Assembly (NCBI GenBank): GCA_025928735.1 | Contig: JAICIW010000003.1 | Coordinates: 1-22,283 of the forward strand | Direction: 5' to 3' | Source: Rhodanobacteraceae bacterium | Lineage (GTDB): Bacteria; Pseudomonadota; Gammaproteobacteria; Xanthomonadales; Rhodanobacteraceae | DNA: 22,283 bases | Part shown: in pieces, positions 15,204 to 22,283 of the stretch | How positions within the stretch are numbered: the stretch's first letter is position 1 | How the letters are laid out: each line of letters starts with the position of its first letter | Program-made: the position numbers and the translations under genes | The notes under the pieces: generated by a model | Told to the model about the DNA's origin: nothing | The model's input: only the letters and a program-made list of their open reading frames with translations | Database searches by the model: none

Positions 15204-16166
15204 TTACGGCCTACGAGCAAGCTCCGGGTTGTCCCGTGTCACCGGCATCAAGTCCTTCTTCGAGACGCCCAGCCACAGCAGCATCGGGCTGGCGAAGAAG
15301 ATCGACGAGAGCGTGCCGACCAGGATGCCGATCAGCATGGTGATCGCGAAGCCGTGCACCGCGTCGCCGCCGAACAGCCACAGCGACGCCATGGTGATCG
15401 CGGTGAACAACGAGGTGATGATGGTGCGCGACAAGGTGTTGTTGATCGCGCGGTTGAGGATCTGCGGGGTATCGGACTTGCGCGTCAGGCGGAACAGTTC
15501 GCGCACCCGGTCGAACACCACCACCTTGTCGTTGATCGAATAACCGATCACCGCGAGGATCGACGCCAGCACGGTCATGTCGAACTCGCGCTGCACCAGC
15601 GCGATGATGCCAACCGTGATCACGGTATCGTGAATTTCGCTGGCCACCGCAGCGAACGCGAACCGCTTCTCGAAGCGCGCCCACAGGTAGACCATGATGC
15701 CGATGATCACCACGATCGCGGCGTAGATGCCGCTGGTCTTCAGTTCCTGACCGACTTCGGGGCCGACGAAGTCGGGCGGCTTCGCCAGCTTTGCACCCGA
15801 ATTGGACGCGAGCAACGCGGCCATCACGCGCTTGGATACCGCACCCGCGACCTCGTCCGGGTTTTGCTTGGCGCCAGTGTTCTTCGGCGGCTGCAGGCGG
15901 ATGGAAATTTCGCGCGTGCCGCCCATGCTCTGCACGACCGCGTGATCGAACCCGGCCTTGTTCAAGGCACTGCGCACGTCACCGACATCGACAGGCTTGT
16001 CGTAAGCCACGTTGAGCAGGATGCCGCCGGTGAAGTCGAGGCCGTAGTTCATCCCCTTCACGGTGATGGCCCACACCGACACGATCAGCAGGATCGCCGA
16101 GATGACGATGCTGACCTTGCGCATGCCAAGGAAGTTGATGTTGAGATCGTGGTGGAAGATTTCCAT
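15204..16166 (-). CDS. secF: Protein translocase subunit SecF
   Basis: A 320-residue inner-membrane protein of the SecDF complex, which uses the proton gradient to pull proteins out of the SecYEG channel. The first transmembrane helix is at about 16-36 and GLDFTGG is at 42-48. A periplasmic P4 domain follows, and then five more helices with the conserved VIGYSINDKVVVFDRVRE. The length is normal. The ATG at 16166 has only a weak purine-rich site upstream. It is separated from secD by 169 bases containing a hairpin-rich repeat, which is unusual for this normally compact operon. The stop is TAA, next to a REP pair shared with rapA. Confidence 0.96.
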   Translation of the reverse strand: MEIFHHDLNINFLGMRKVSIVISAILLIVSVWAITVKGMNYGLDFTGGILLNVAYDKPVDVGDVRSALNKAGFDHAVVQSMGGTREISIRLQPPKNTGAKQNPDEVAGAVSKRVMAALLASNSGAKLAKPPDFVGPEVGQELKTSGIYAAIVVIIGIMVYLWARFEKRFAFAAVASEIHDTVITVGIIALVQREFDMTVLASILAVIGYSINDKVVVFDRVRELFRLTRKSDTPQILNRAINNTLSRTIITSLFTAITMASLWLFGGDAVHGFAITMLIGILVGTLSSIFFASPMLLWLGVSKKDLMPVTRDNPELARRP

Positions 16167-16189
16167 GGATGTCGCTTTTCTCTATGAAT

Positions 16190-16324
16190 CCCTCTCCCTC
16201 CGTGGGAGGGCAGGGGTGAGGGTTCGATCCGGTGACGGTGCTCACTACGCGTGCGTACCCTCACCCGCCCCTTCGGGGAGCGCTACGCGCTCGGCCGAAG
16301 GCCGCCTCTCCCGAAGGGAGAGGG
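16190..16324. repeat. Multi-hairpin palindromic element between secD and secF
   Basis: A 135-bp structure. The outer arms CCCTCTCCCT (16190-16199) and AGGGAGAGGG (16315-16324) are inverted repeats, as are the inner arms GGGTGAGGGT (16214-16223) and ACCCTCACCC (16257-16266). In the right half, four short hairpins follow one another: CCCC-TTC-GGGG (16268-16278), GAGCGC-TAC-GCGCTC (16278-16292), GGCC-GAA-GGCC (16293-16303) and CCTCTCCC-GAA-GGGAGAGG (16305-16323). In the operon transcript it starts 11 bases after the secD stop. It looks like a dispersed intergenic repeat and could attenuate or stabilise the message (inference). Confidence 0.8.
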
Positions 16325-16335
16325 AAACAATGTCG

Positions 16336-18198
16336 TTACACCCAGAGTGTCTTGAGCTTGCGCTTGCGGCCACCGTGGATCAGCGCGGTGATCGCGTGGG
16401 TCATGGTCACCGAGGTGAACAGCGAAGTCGAAATACCGATGAACAGCGTGACGCCGAAGCCCTTGATCGCGCCCGAGCCCACGGTAATCAGGCCCAGCGC
16501 CGCCAGCAAGTGGGTGACGTTGGCGTCCAGGATCACCGACCAGGCTTTTTCGTAACCCGCGCGGATCGAGGCCAGCGGCGTCGAGCCGTTGCGCAACTCC
16601 TCGCGGATGCGTTCGCAGATCAGCACGTTGGCGTCGATCGCCATGCCGAGCGTCAGCACGATGCCGGCGATGCCGGGCATCGTCAGCGTCACGCCGATCG
16701 CCGACATCACCGCGATCAGGATCAAGAGATTGAACACCAGCGCGATGTCCGCGACCAGCCCGAACAGCCGGTAGTAGATCGCGGCGGCGATCAGCACCAG
16801 CACCAGGCCCAGAATCACCGCGCGCTCGCCCTTCCTGATGTTGTCCTGGCCGAGGCTGGGTCCGATCACGCTTTGCTCGACGATATCCATCGGCGCCGCC
16901 AGCGAACCCGAACGCAGCATCAGCGACAGCGTCTGCGCTTCCTGCTGGGTAAGGCCGGTGGTCTGGAACTTCTTGCCGAACACGCCCTGGATCACCGCGT
17001 TGTTCAACACTGTCTCGGTGGTCTTGGAAGAATGCACTTCCTTGCCGTCCACGATCTTCACCACCGGCGTGGTTTCGATGTAGACGACGCCCATGCGCTT
17101 GCCGACATTCTCGGTGGTGAAATCCAGCATCTTGCGCGCGCCGGTGGAGTTGAGCGTCACGTTGACATTCGGCATCCCGGTTTGCTGGTCGTAGCCCGAC
17201 GAGGCGTCGACCAGTTCGTCGCCGCTCACGATCACGCGCTTCTTCAGCACCACCGGGGTGCCGTCCTTCATGTAGTACAGGCGGTCGTCCGGGGGCACGT
17301 CGCCGGTGCGCGCGGCCTCCTGCGGATTCACGTTCGGATCGTCCGCGTGGTATTCCAGCGTGGCGACCGACCCCAGCACGCGCTTGGCTTCGGCAGTGTC
17401 CTGCACGCCCGGCAGTTCCACGACGATGCGCGTCTGGCCTTGCTGCTGGATCAACGGTTCCGACACGCCCAGCGCATTGACGCGATTGCGCAGCGTGGTG
17501 ACGTTCTGGGTGATGGTGGTCTGCGCCAGTTTCTGCAGCACGTCCGGCTTGATCTCCGCGTGCAATGCATAACCGCCACCAGGTGTGCGGCTGTCGCTGA
17601 GAGTGAGATCGGTTGCGTCGCCGCGGATCGCGGCTTCGGCACGGTCACGATCGTCGGACGCCTTGAATACGGCCTGCACGCCATCGCCGCTCAGCGACAC
17701 GGAATCGGCCGGGATCTGCTTTTGACGCAGCATGGAACGGATGTCGTCCAGGTAGCGCTGCTGCTGCTTCTGCAGCACCGCGTTCTGGTCCACCGCCATC
17801 AGGAAGTGCACGCCGCCCTGAAGGTCGAGGCCCAGCGGCATCGCGTGCGCGCCGATCTTCTGCAGCCAGAGCGGCACCGTGGTCGCGAGATTCAACGCGA
17901 CCGTGTAGTCATCGCCCAGTGCCACGCGCAACACGTCGGACCCTCGCAACTGCACGTCGGTGTTGGCGAAGCGCACCAGCATGCGGTCCTTCTCGATCGA
18001 GATGTCCTGATAGGGCACGTTCTGCTTGTCGAGATCGGCGGCAACCTGCTTCTGCAGGGCCGCATCCACCTTGGCATCGCGGTTGGCCACGATCTGCACG
18101 GCCTGCTGCGGCCGGAACGCATTGGGCGCGGCGTACAGCAGGCCCACGGCCATCACGAGGGCGACCAGCCAATATTTCCAGCGGGGAAAGTCGATCAT
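16336..18198 (-). CDS. secD: Protein translocase subunit SecD
   Basis: A 620-residue inner-membrane partner of SecF. The N-terminal helix (about 9-25) carries the typical FPRWKYWLV start. GLDLQGG is at 123-129. A large periplasmic P1 domain follows, and then five helices near the C-terminus with LTLGMAIDANVLICERIREEL, where the Asp lies in the proton path known for the family. It is complete and of usual length. The ATG at 18198 fits the conserved N-terminus, though the site upstream is a poor Shine-Dalgarno match. It lies 49 bases downstream of yajC. Confidence 0.96.
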   Translation of the reverse strand: MIDFPRWKYWLVALVMAVGLLYAAPNAFRPQQAVQIVANRDAKVDAALQKQVAADLDKQNVPYQDISIEKDRMLVRFANTDVQLRGSDVLRVALGDDYTVALNLATTVPLWLQKIGAHAMPLGLDLQGGVHFLMAVDQNAVLQKQQQRYLDDIRSMLRQKQIPADSVSLSGDGVQAVFKASDDRDRAEAAIRGDATDLTLSDSRTPGGGYALHAEIKPDVLQKLAQTTITQNVTTLRNRVNALGVSEPLIQQQGQTRIVVELPGVQDTAEAKRVLGSVATLEYHADDPNVNPQEAARTGDVPPDDRLYYMKDGTPVVLKKRVIVSGDELVDASSGYDQQTGMPNVNVTLNSTGARKMLDFTTENVGKRMGVVYIETTPVVKIVDGKEVHSSKTTETVLNNAVIQGVFGKKFQTTGLTQQEAQTLSLMLRSGSLAAPMDIVEQSVIGPSLGQDNIRKGERAVILGLVLVLIAAAIYYRLFGLVADIALVFNLLILIAVMSAIGVTLTMPGIAGIVLTLGMAIDANVLICERIREELRNGSTPLASIRAGYEKAWSVILDANVTHLLAALGLITVGSGAIKGFGVTLFIGISTSLFTSVTMTHAITALIHGGRKRKLKTLWV

Positions 18199-18247
18199 GG
18201 TTCGGGAAAAGTGGTCTGCGCGAATGAAGGCACGCCCGGCGGCATGC

Positions 18248-18574
18248 TCAGGAGGATTTCAGCGTGCCCTTCGGCAACACATTGGAGACGGCACCCTTCT
18301 GTACCCGGATATGCACGTTGTCGGCCACTTCCACCGTGAGGAAGTGCTCGCCGACGTTCTCCACGCGGCCCAGGATGCCGGCCGCGATCACTTCGTCGCC
18401 CTTGGCGATCTCCGAAATCATCTTGCGCTGCTCCTTGGCGCGTTTCTGCTGCGGACGGATCAGCAGGAAATAAAACACCACGAACAGCAGGATCAGGAAG
18501 CCGAACGAGTACATCGGGTTCGGTTCGCCCGCCGCGGCGGGCGCCGCAGCGGCGGCGAAAAGGGTCGAAAACAT
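18248..18574 (-). CDS. yajC: Sec translocon accessory protein YajC
   Basis: A 108-residue single-pass membrane protein that associates with SecDF. An Ala/Pro-rich N-terminus is followed by one transmembrane helix (about 21-39), the family signature LLIRPQQKRAKEQ (37-49) and a cytoplasmic domain with GDEVIAAGILGRV. The ATG at 18574 is preferred over one ten codons upstream because GAGAG lies 6 bases before it and family members have this length. It is the first gene of the yajC-secD-secF operon. The tgt and queA genes often found upstream in other Gammaproteobacteria are absent; a divergent asparaginase gene is there instead. Confidence 0.94.
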   Translation of the reverse strand: MFSTLFAAAAAPAAAGEPNPMYSFGFLILLFVVFYFLLIRPQQKRAKEQRKMISEIAKGDEVIAAGILGRVENVGEHFLTVEVADNVHIRVQKGAVSNVLPKGTLKSS

Positions 18575-18633
18575 GTGGGACTCTCGGTTGTGGGGCGGCC
18601 GCAACAGCGGCTGGTCTGCCCAAAAGACAGCGG

Positions 18634-18642
18634 ATTATGCCA
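18634..18642 (-). promoter_or_regulatory. Predicted extended -10 promoter of yajC-secDF
   Basis: On the minus strand, TGG followed by CATAAT forms an extended -10 box. No good -35 hexamer is present at 17 bases, as is common for extended -10 promoters. The leader to the yajC start would be about 55 bases. Confidence 0.45.
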
Positions 18643-18690
18643 CGCCCTGCCGCCCGGCGCATGCGCCGCAAGACATTGATCGACCGAGCC

Positions 18691-18719
18691 GTGACGCAGG
18701 TTGGACACCCTGCGATAAT
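18691..18719 (+). promoter_or_regulatory. Predicted sigma70 promoter of the asparaginase gene
   Basis: GTGACG (18691-18696) and GATAAT (18714-18719) are 17 bases apart, matching 4/6 and 5/6 of the consensus. The start near 18726 gives a leader of about 29 bases with AAGGA at 18741-18745, 9 bases before the ATG. Confidence 0.55.
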
Positions 18720-18754
18720 TCCAGGTTCCGCAAAACCCCGAAGGAACCGCCACG

Positions 18755-19243
18755 ATGCAGCACCTTACGGTGGTCACCACCGGCGGCACCATCGACAAGG
18801 TGTACTTCGACGCCAAGTCGGATTACCAGATCGGCGCGCCGCAGATCGGAGAAATCCTCGCGCAACTGGGCGTCGCGTTCGAGTTCGACGTGGTGCCGGT
18901 GCTGCGCAAGGACAGCCTCGAGATGACCGAAGCCGATCGCGCAGCGATTCGCGACACCGTCGTGGGCCAGCCGCATCGGCACATCCTGATCACCCACGGC
19001 ACCGACACCATGGTCGAAACTGCGCGCGCGCTGGCCGGCATCGCGGGCAAGACCATCGTGTTGACCGGCGCGCTGAATCCCGCACGCTTCCAGGGCTCGG
19101 ACGCGGTGTTCAACATCGGCTGTGCGGTGGGCGCGGTGCAGACCCTGGGCGACGGCGTATGGATCGCGATGAACGGCCGCATTTGGGATCCGGCGCAGGT
19201 GCGCAAGAACCGTGCGGCGAACCGTTTCGAGGAAGCACGATAG
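18755..19243 (+). CDS. Short single-domain asparaginase-like protein
   Basis: A 162-residue protein that corresponds only to the N-terminal domain of L-asparaginases, which are usually about 330 residues. Judged from memory of E. coli AnsB, the catalytic set is present: Thr12 in TTGGTID, Tyr24, Ser54, Thr83-Asp84 in HGTDT and probably Lys151. The protein stops just after this Lys. The C-terminal domain, which lends residues to the neighbouring active site in full-length enzymes, is missing. No remnant of it follows: only 76 bases separate the stop from the next gene. The strong AAGGA and clean promoter argue for a real gene. Cytoplasmic, no signal peptide. Activity on asparagine is uncertain. 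Confidence 0.82.
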   Translation: MQHLTVVTTGGTIDKVYFDAKSDYQIGAPQIGEILAQLGVAFEFDVVPVLRKDSLEMTEADRAAIRDTVVGQPHRHILITHGTDTMVETARALAGIAGKTIVLTGALNPARFQGSDAVFNIGCAVGAVQTLGDGVWIAMNGRIWDPAQVRKNRAANRFEEAR

Positions 19244-19267
19244 CGATCCGTCGCTTCCGCGGATCCC

Positions 19268-19294
19268 AAAAAGAGCCCGGCATGCGCCGGGCTC
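19268..19294 (-). terminator. Rho-independent terminator of the complete sedolisin gene
   Basis: A 9-bp perfect stem of GAGCCCGGC (19273-19281) and GCCGGGCTC (19286-19294). Read on the minus strand it is followed by five T, which fits the sedolisin gene ending at 19320. On the plus strand no T run follows, so it would be at best a weak terminator for the asparaginase gene. Confidence 0.8.
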
Positions 19295-19319
19295 GAAATG
19301 GCGATGCAACGTTTCGACG

Positions 19320-20915
19320 TCAGAGTGATCCGGCCGCCTGGCTCATGATGATGCTGCCGAAGCCGGTGGTGTAATCCCAGCCCGGCGCCGCGCTCTCGGC
19401 ACCGTTGCTGCCGGACGTCACGTCGTGGAACGCCGATGCCGGCAACTGATAGAGCTTCGGCGCGGCGAAGCCGATGCCCGTGCCCTTCGCGGCGATCATG
19501 CGGGCCCAGAAGCCGACGAACAGCGGCGATGACAGGCTGGTGCCGCCGTACTGCGCCTGGCTGCCATTGACGATGATGATGGCGCCGCTATTGGGATCGG
19601 CATCAAACGCGATGTCCGGCACGCCGCGGGTGCTGTGTCCCGCGTTCTGCCCCACTCCGACCTGCCAGCTCGGGATGGGTTCGAAGGTGCTGGGACTGCC
19701 ACCGGTGCCGGACCACACCGTCTCGCCCTGCCAAGTCGTGGTCGTGGCGTTCAGCGTGGTGCCGCCCACGGCCACCACATACGGCGAACTGGCTGGCCAA
19801 CTCGGAGTCGTGCCGCGGGGACCACCCCGGCCGCACTCGTTGGAGCCCGAATCGCCCGAGGACACCGAGAACGTCTGGCCCTGCGCATCGGCCTGCTGGA
19901 AGATCGCATCGGCAGCCGCGGCCGAACCGTCGCCCTGGGCCGAAGTCTCGCATTCGCCCAACGACACGTTGATGACCTTGGCAACGTTCGCGTTCACCAC
20001 GGTATTGAAGTCGGCCACCATGCTGGAATTCAGCAGCGTCGGGATGTTGTAGAACACGATCTTGCCGACCTGACTACCGCCCATGCCGACGATGTCCTGG
20101 CTGTCGAGATCCCACTCGGCCGTGCCGCTGGTATCGGTGCCGGTACCGCCGGTGTTGACGATCTGCGTCGTCACCGTCGCCAGGCCATTTTGCGAAGTGA
20201 AGGTGTTGAGATCGGAAAGCGTCTGGGTGAGATCGCCGTTCGAGATGATGCCCACGGTCACGCCGGCCGCGGTCGGCAGGCTGGTGCCGCCGTAGATCGA
20301 CGGGAATCTGGTCGGGTTGTGGCCGATGATGGAACCGCCGCCGCCGCCGCCGGGTTTGCCCTTCATGACATGGCCAATGGGGTGCGGCACATGCACCGTC
20401 TGCAGTCCCAGCACCCCGCTCACACCGTGCAGCGAGGTGGGGACCGCCGCGTCGCTGGAGTTGGCGAAGGCATTGCGGCCGTCATGGGTATGCACGCGCA
20501 CCAGGTTCGTATGAAACGCGGACTGTACGGCCGCCGCGGGCCCGGTCGCGGAAACCAGCAGGCGATTCGACGAGATGCTGACGTCGGAGAAACCGTGCTG
20601 CGTGAGCCAGGCCGCGACGGCATTCGCGTCGGCCTCGCTCGGCCCGTACTGCGCGGTGACGTGGGCAGGCGTCAGGTTGGGGTGGTCGGGATGGGCGATG
20701 AAGGCCTGCAGTTGCGCCTCGTTGCGCAATTGCAGCGATACCGACACCCGCATCGATTGGGCAAGCGACATCGGCCCCGTCACCATGTCGCCGGTGCGCA
20801 GCGTCGCCGCCTGCGCCACCAGCTTGGTGCCGGCAGGCGCCGCAGCGCAGGCCAGCGAGGCGATGGCAAGGCCAAGACCTGTCACCAGATTTTTCATATG
20901 TAACTTGTGTGACAT
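19320..20915 (-). CDS. Secreted sedolisin (S53) serine-carboxyl peptidase with pro-domain
   Basis: A 531-residue pro-enzyme of the S53 family (sedolisin/kumamolisin), often active at acid pH. A signal peptide spans about residues 1-24 and a pro-kumamolisin activation domain lies at about 40-190. A short Gly6 linker (KPGGGGGGS) precedes the catalytic domain. The catalytic residues are Glu267 and Asp271 in AEWDLD, Asp355 in SSGDSGS (oxyanion) and Ser460 in GGTSLSSP. The C-terminal DVTSGSNG...GWDYTTGFGS fits the calcium site. The ATG at 20915 is preferred over one six codons later because GAGGAG lies 6 bases upstream. It ends at its own terminator. A paralogue with an added domain lies at the right edge. 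Confidence 0.94.
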   Translation of the reverse strand: MSHKLHMKNLVTGLGLAIASLACAAAPAGTKLVAQAATLRTGDMVTGPMSLAQSMRVSVSLQLRNEAQLQAFIAHPDHPNLTPAHVTAQYGPSEADANAVAAWLTQHGFSDVSISSNRLLVSATGPAAAVQSAFHTNLVRVHTHDGRNAFANSSDAAVPTSLHGVSGVLGLQTVHVPHPIGHVMKGKPGGGGGGSIIGHNPTRFPSIYGGTSLPTAAGVTVGIISNGDLTQTLSDLNTFTSQNGLATVTTQIVNTGGTGTDTSGTAEWDLDSQDIVGMGGSQVGKIVFYNIPTLLNSSMVADFNTVVNANVAKVINVSLGECETSAQGDGSAAAADAIFQQADAQGQTFSVSSGDSGSNECGRGGPRGTTPSWPASSPYVVAVGGTTLNATTTTWQGETVWSGTGGSPSTFEPIPSWQVGVGQNAGHSTRGVPDIAFDADPNSGAIIIVNGSQAQYGGTSLSSPLFVGFWARMIAAKGTGIGFAAPKLYQLPASAFHDVTSGSNGAESAAPGWDYTTGFGSIIMSQAAGSL

Positions 20916-21195
20916 CGAGATCTCCTCAGGAAGTGCACGAAGACGATCGAACTTGCGATTTTCCACGCACGATTCCGTGCACGGAGACCCCGTGCCGGAC
21001 ACCACCTCCCCTGCCGATTCGCCACTCCGACCGAAACCGCATGCGCGGGACACCCAGATCGACGTTTGCAGACCACCTGGACGCGCCCTCGCGCGCGCAA
21101 GCCAAGAAACATTAGTCTTGTTTGTGATTCCGAGTCACGCTGCAATGCACCACCGCCCGCGCAAGCGATGCAGTTCAGCGGCAGGCGCTGCGAAC

Positions 21196-21609
21196 CTAGT
21201 GCCGGATGCCTCCCATCAGGTGGGTTGGCCGGCTGCGCAATACCCATGCTGCAAGCGCAAGCACCAGCAATGCCGGCGTCGCCCAGTACAACAGCACCAG
21301 CAGGCCCCGCAGTGGCCCCTGCGATTGGGTGAACAACTGGCTGGCGGCGGTGGCCGGCGACGCCATGATCGAGGGGTAGGCATCGGCGAACGCGGCGTCC
21401 GCCACGCGCTGGCCCGATGAACCGGTGTGCGCGGTCAGCGGTTCGCCCAGCGCGATGTAGGTGTGCAACAGCGGCGCGTTGGCGCGCGCGGAAGATGCAA
21501 GCGCGGGGCCGATTTCCGGTTCACGCACCAGCGAGCCGTACAGCCAGGCATTGAATGCCAGGCACAGCACGAACAGCGTGAACAACACTCCGTATTTGCG
21601 CCAGTGCAT
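21196..21609 (-). CDS. Small two-helix membrane protein between two sedolisin genes
   Basis: A 137-residue protein that I do not recognise. A hydrophobic helix lies near the N-terminus (about 6-26) and another near the C-terminus (about 104-127), with about 75 mostly polar residues between them, probably exposed on one side of the inner membrane. The C-terminus ends RSRPTHLMGGIRH. GGGAGG lies 8 bases before the ATG at 21609, which decides this start. It lies downstream of the terminator of the right-edge sedolisin and upstream of the complete sedolisin, all on the minus strand. The 280 bases between its stop and the sedolisin start hold no further gene. A role linked to the proteases is possible but not shown. 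Confidence 0.7.
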   Translation of the reverse strand: MHWRKYGVLFTLFVLCLAFNAWLYGSLVREPEIGPALASSARANAPLLHTYIALGEPLTAHTGSSGQRVADAAFADAYPSIMASPATAASQLFTQSQGPLRGLLVLLYWATPALLVLALAAWVLRSRPTHLMGGIRH

Positions 21610-21680
21610 CGGACACCCTCCCGTGCTCGCAAGCATCGCAAGCGGCGCGTGGACGGTCAATGGGCAGCCGGCCATGGCCG

Positions 21681-21712
21681 CAAGAAAAGGGTCCGGCCGA
21701 ACGGCCGGACCC
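21681..21712 (-). terminator. Rho-independent terminator of the right-edge sedolisin gene
   Basis: The stem GGGTCCGGCC (21689-21698) pairs with GGCCGGACCC (21703-21712) around GAAC. On the minus strand it is followed by TTTTCTT (21688-21682). It lies 40 bases after the end of the partial sedolisin gene at 21752. Confidence 0.88.
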
Positions 21713-21751
21713 CAAGATTGCAACGAAACATCCGTGTGACAACGGGTTTCC

Positions 21752-22283
21752 TCAGAACGCCATGCTCCAACCGTTCAAGGTGCCGTAGTCGCCACCATCG
21801 CCCCAGACGTTGTCGTCGATCACCTTGAGTTTCCAGGTGCCGTTGCTCGACACCGACGAGGCGTTGATGTCGTAGGTTTTGTTGATGTCGCCGTCGTTGT
21901 TGTAATCCGGGTATTGCAGGATCGCGTAGGCCCCGTTCGGCGCATACAACACGATTTCCAGATCACCCGACCAGTTGTGCGTAATGTCCACGTGCACCGG
22001 CAGATCGGACGGTGCGGCACCCGATTCGCCCGTCACCGAAATCCTGCTGGTCGCGGTGCCGTTGTCCGGGATCACATAGTGGTTGTTGTTCGAGAACGTC
22101 CCGCTTGGCGGCGGCGGCGGTGGTGGCGGAGGCGGCGGCGGCGACGCACCACCGCCACCACCGGCCACGTTGCCCACGAAGCTCGCGATGTTGATCGACC
22201 CGAAACCGGTGGTGTAGTCCCAGCCGGTAGCGGCCGATTCGCCACCGTTGCTGCCCGAAGTCACGTCGTGGAAGTCGGACGAA
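21752..22283 (-). CDS. C-terminal part of a sedolisin-like protease with polyproline linker and P-domain (partial)
   Basis: The 5' part lies beyond the right edge. The visible start, FHDVTSGSNGGESAATGWDY followed by TTGFGS, matches the last 30 residues of the complete sedolisin at 19320-20915, so the missing part is probably an S53 catalytic domain. Next come a Gly-rich stretch, twelve consecutive prolines encoded by 22106-22141, and about 110 residues that resemble the P/Homo-B domain of proprotein convertases: a beta-rich domain with VHVDITHNWSGDLEIVLYAP and a C-terminal LNGWSMAF. P-domains occur at the ends of many secreted bacterial proteases and help folding or substrate binding. The gene has its own terminator. 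It is probably secreted, but the signal peptide is outside the window. Confidence 0.85.
   Translation of the reverse strand, partial: SSDFHDVTSGSNGGESAATGWDYTTGFGSINIASFVGNVAGGGGGASPPPPPPPPPPPPSGTFSNNNHYVIPDNGTATSRISVTGESGAAPSDLPVHVDITHNWSGDLEIVLYAPNGAYAILQYPDYNNDGDINKTYDINASSVSSNGTWKLKVIDDNVWGDGGDYGTLNGWSMAF

Noticed and set aside
16063..18339. 758-codon open frame antisense to secD/secF
   Set aside because: It spans two well-identified sec genes and the repeat between them, and its His/Arg/Gln-rich product has no recognisable family.
18755..19243. Asparaginase gene as a truncated pseudogene
   Set aside because: It has a good promoter and ribosome binding site and keeps all alignable catalytic residues. 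No leftover C-terminal coding sequence follows before the convergent gene.
19268..19294. Hairpin as main terminator of the asparaginase gene
   Set aside because: On the plus strand it is followed by GAAATG rather than a T run; the T run lies on the minus strand, so it is assigned to the sedolisin gene.
22106..22141. GGC/GGT triplet tract as a non-coding microsatellite
   Set aside because: It is in frame within the partial protease gene and encodes a twelve-proline linker using mixed codons; linkers like this commonly separate protease and P-domains.
1..22283. CRISPR array, tRNA or rRNA genes, insertion sequence or prophage
   Set aside because: No regularly spaced direct repeats, cloverleaf sequences, transposase or phage genes were seen; the only repeats are the palindromic intergenic elements.

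Overview
The window is GC-rich, gene-dense chromosomal DNA. It most likely comes from a gammaproteobacterium of the Xanthomonadales, probably Rhodanobacteraceae or a relative. This placement is an inference from several features: the yajC-secD-secF cluster, an E. coli-like RapA, an E. coli-like Fiu/PiuC pair, abundant exported peptidases, and palindromic repeats that begin with GTAG and resemble the SMAG/REP elements of Stenotrophomonas. No tRNA, rRNA, CRISPR array, insertion sequence or prophage gene was seen.

Layout from left to right. Bases 1-1957 hold the last codons of one gene and then a complete secreted S10 serine carboxypeptidase. Both end in nearly the same C-terminal peptide and nearly the same terminator, so they look like a tandem duplication. 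Bases 1957-3140 (minus strand) hold an ECF sigma factor followed directly by a four-helix membrane protein that may regulate it. Bases 3231-4507 (plus strand) hold a DUF502 membrane protein overlapping by four bases with the RNA 2',3'-cyclic phosphodiesterase ThpR. A REP pair at 4505-4606 separates thpR from a convergent beta-CASP metallo-beta-lactamase (4604-6022), and it supplies the stop codons of both genes. A divergent M13 zinc metallopeptidase lipoprotein follows (6208-8355).

Bases 8500-12078 form an iron-uptake unit. A Fur-box-like palindrome overlaps a predicted promoter, followed by fiu (TonB-dependent catecholate siderophore receptor), a small DUF3147 membrane protein and piuC (Fe(II)/2-oxoglutarate hydroxylase). 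rapA (12267-15095) comes next, and its stop codon lies in a second copy of the REP pair (15093-15188). On the minus strand, yajC-secD-secF (18574 down to 15204) encodes the accessory part of the Sec translocon. A multi-hairpin repeat lies between secD and secF.

The right part holds a single-domain asparaginase (18755-19243, plus strand). It is followed by two minus-strand sedolisin (S53) proteases that are paralogous at their C-termini. One is complete (19320-20915). The other runs off the right edge and carries a polyproline linker and a P-domain-like tail. A small two-helix membrane protein lies between them.

Taken together, the window is rich in exported proteolysis (two S10, one M13 and two S53 enzymes), with Sec machinery that would serve their export. 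The most unusual material is non-coding: the paired GTAG-type REP elements that provide stop codons at convergent gene ends, and the hairpin array inside the sec operon.
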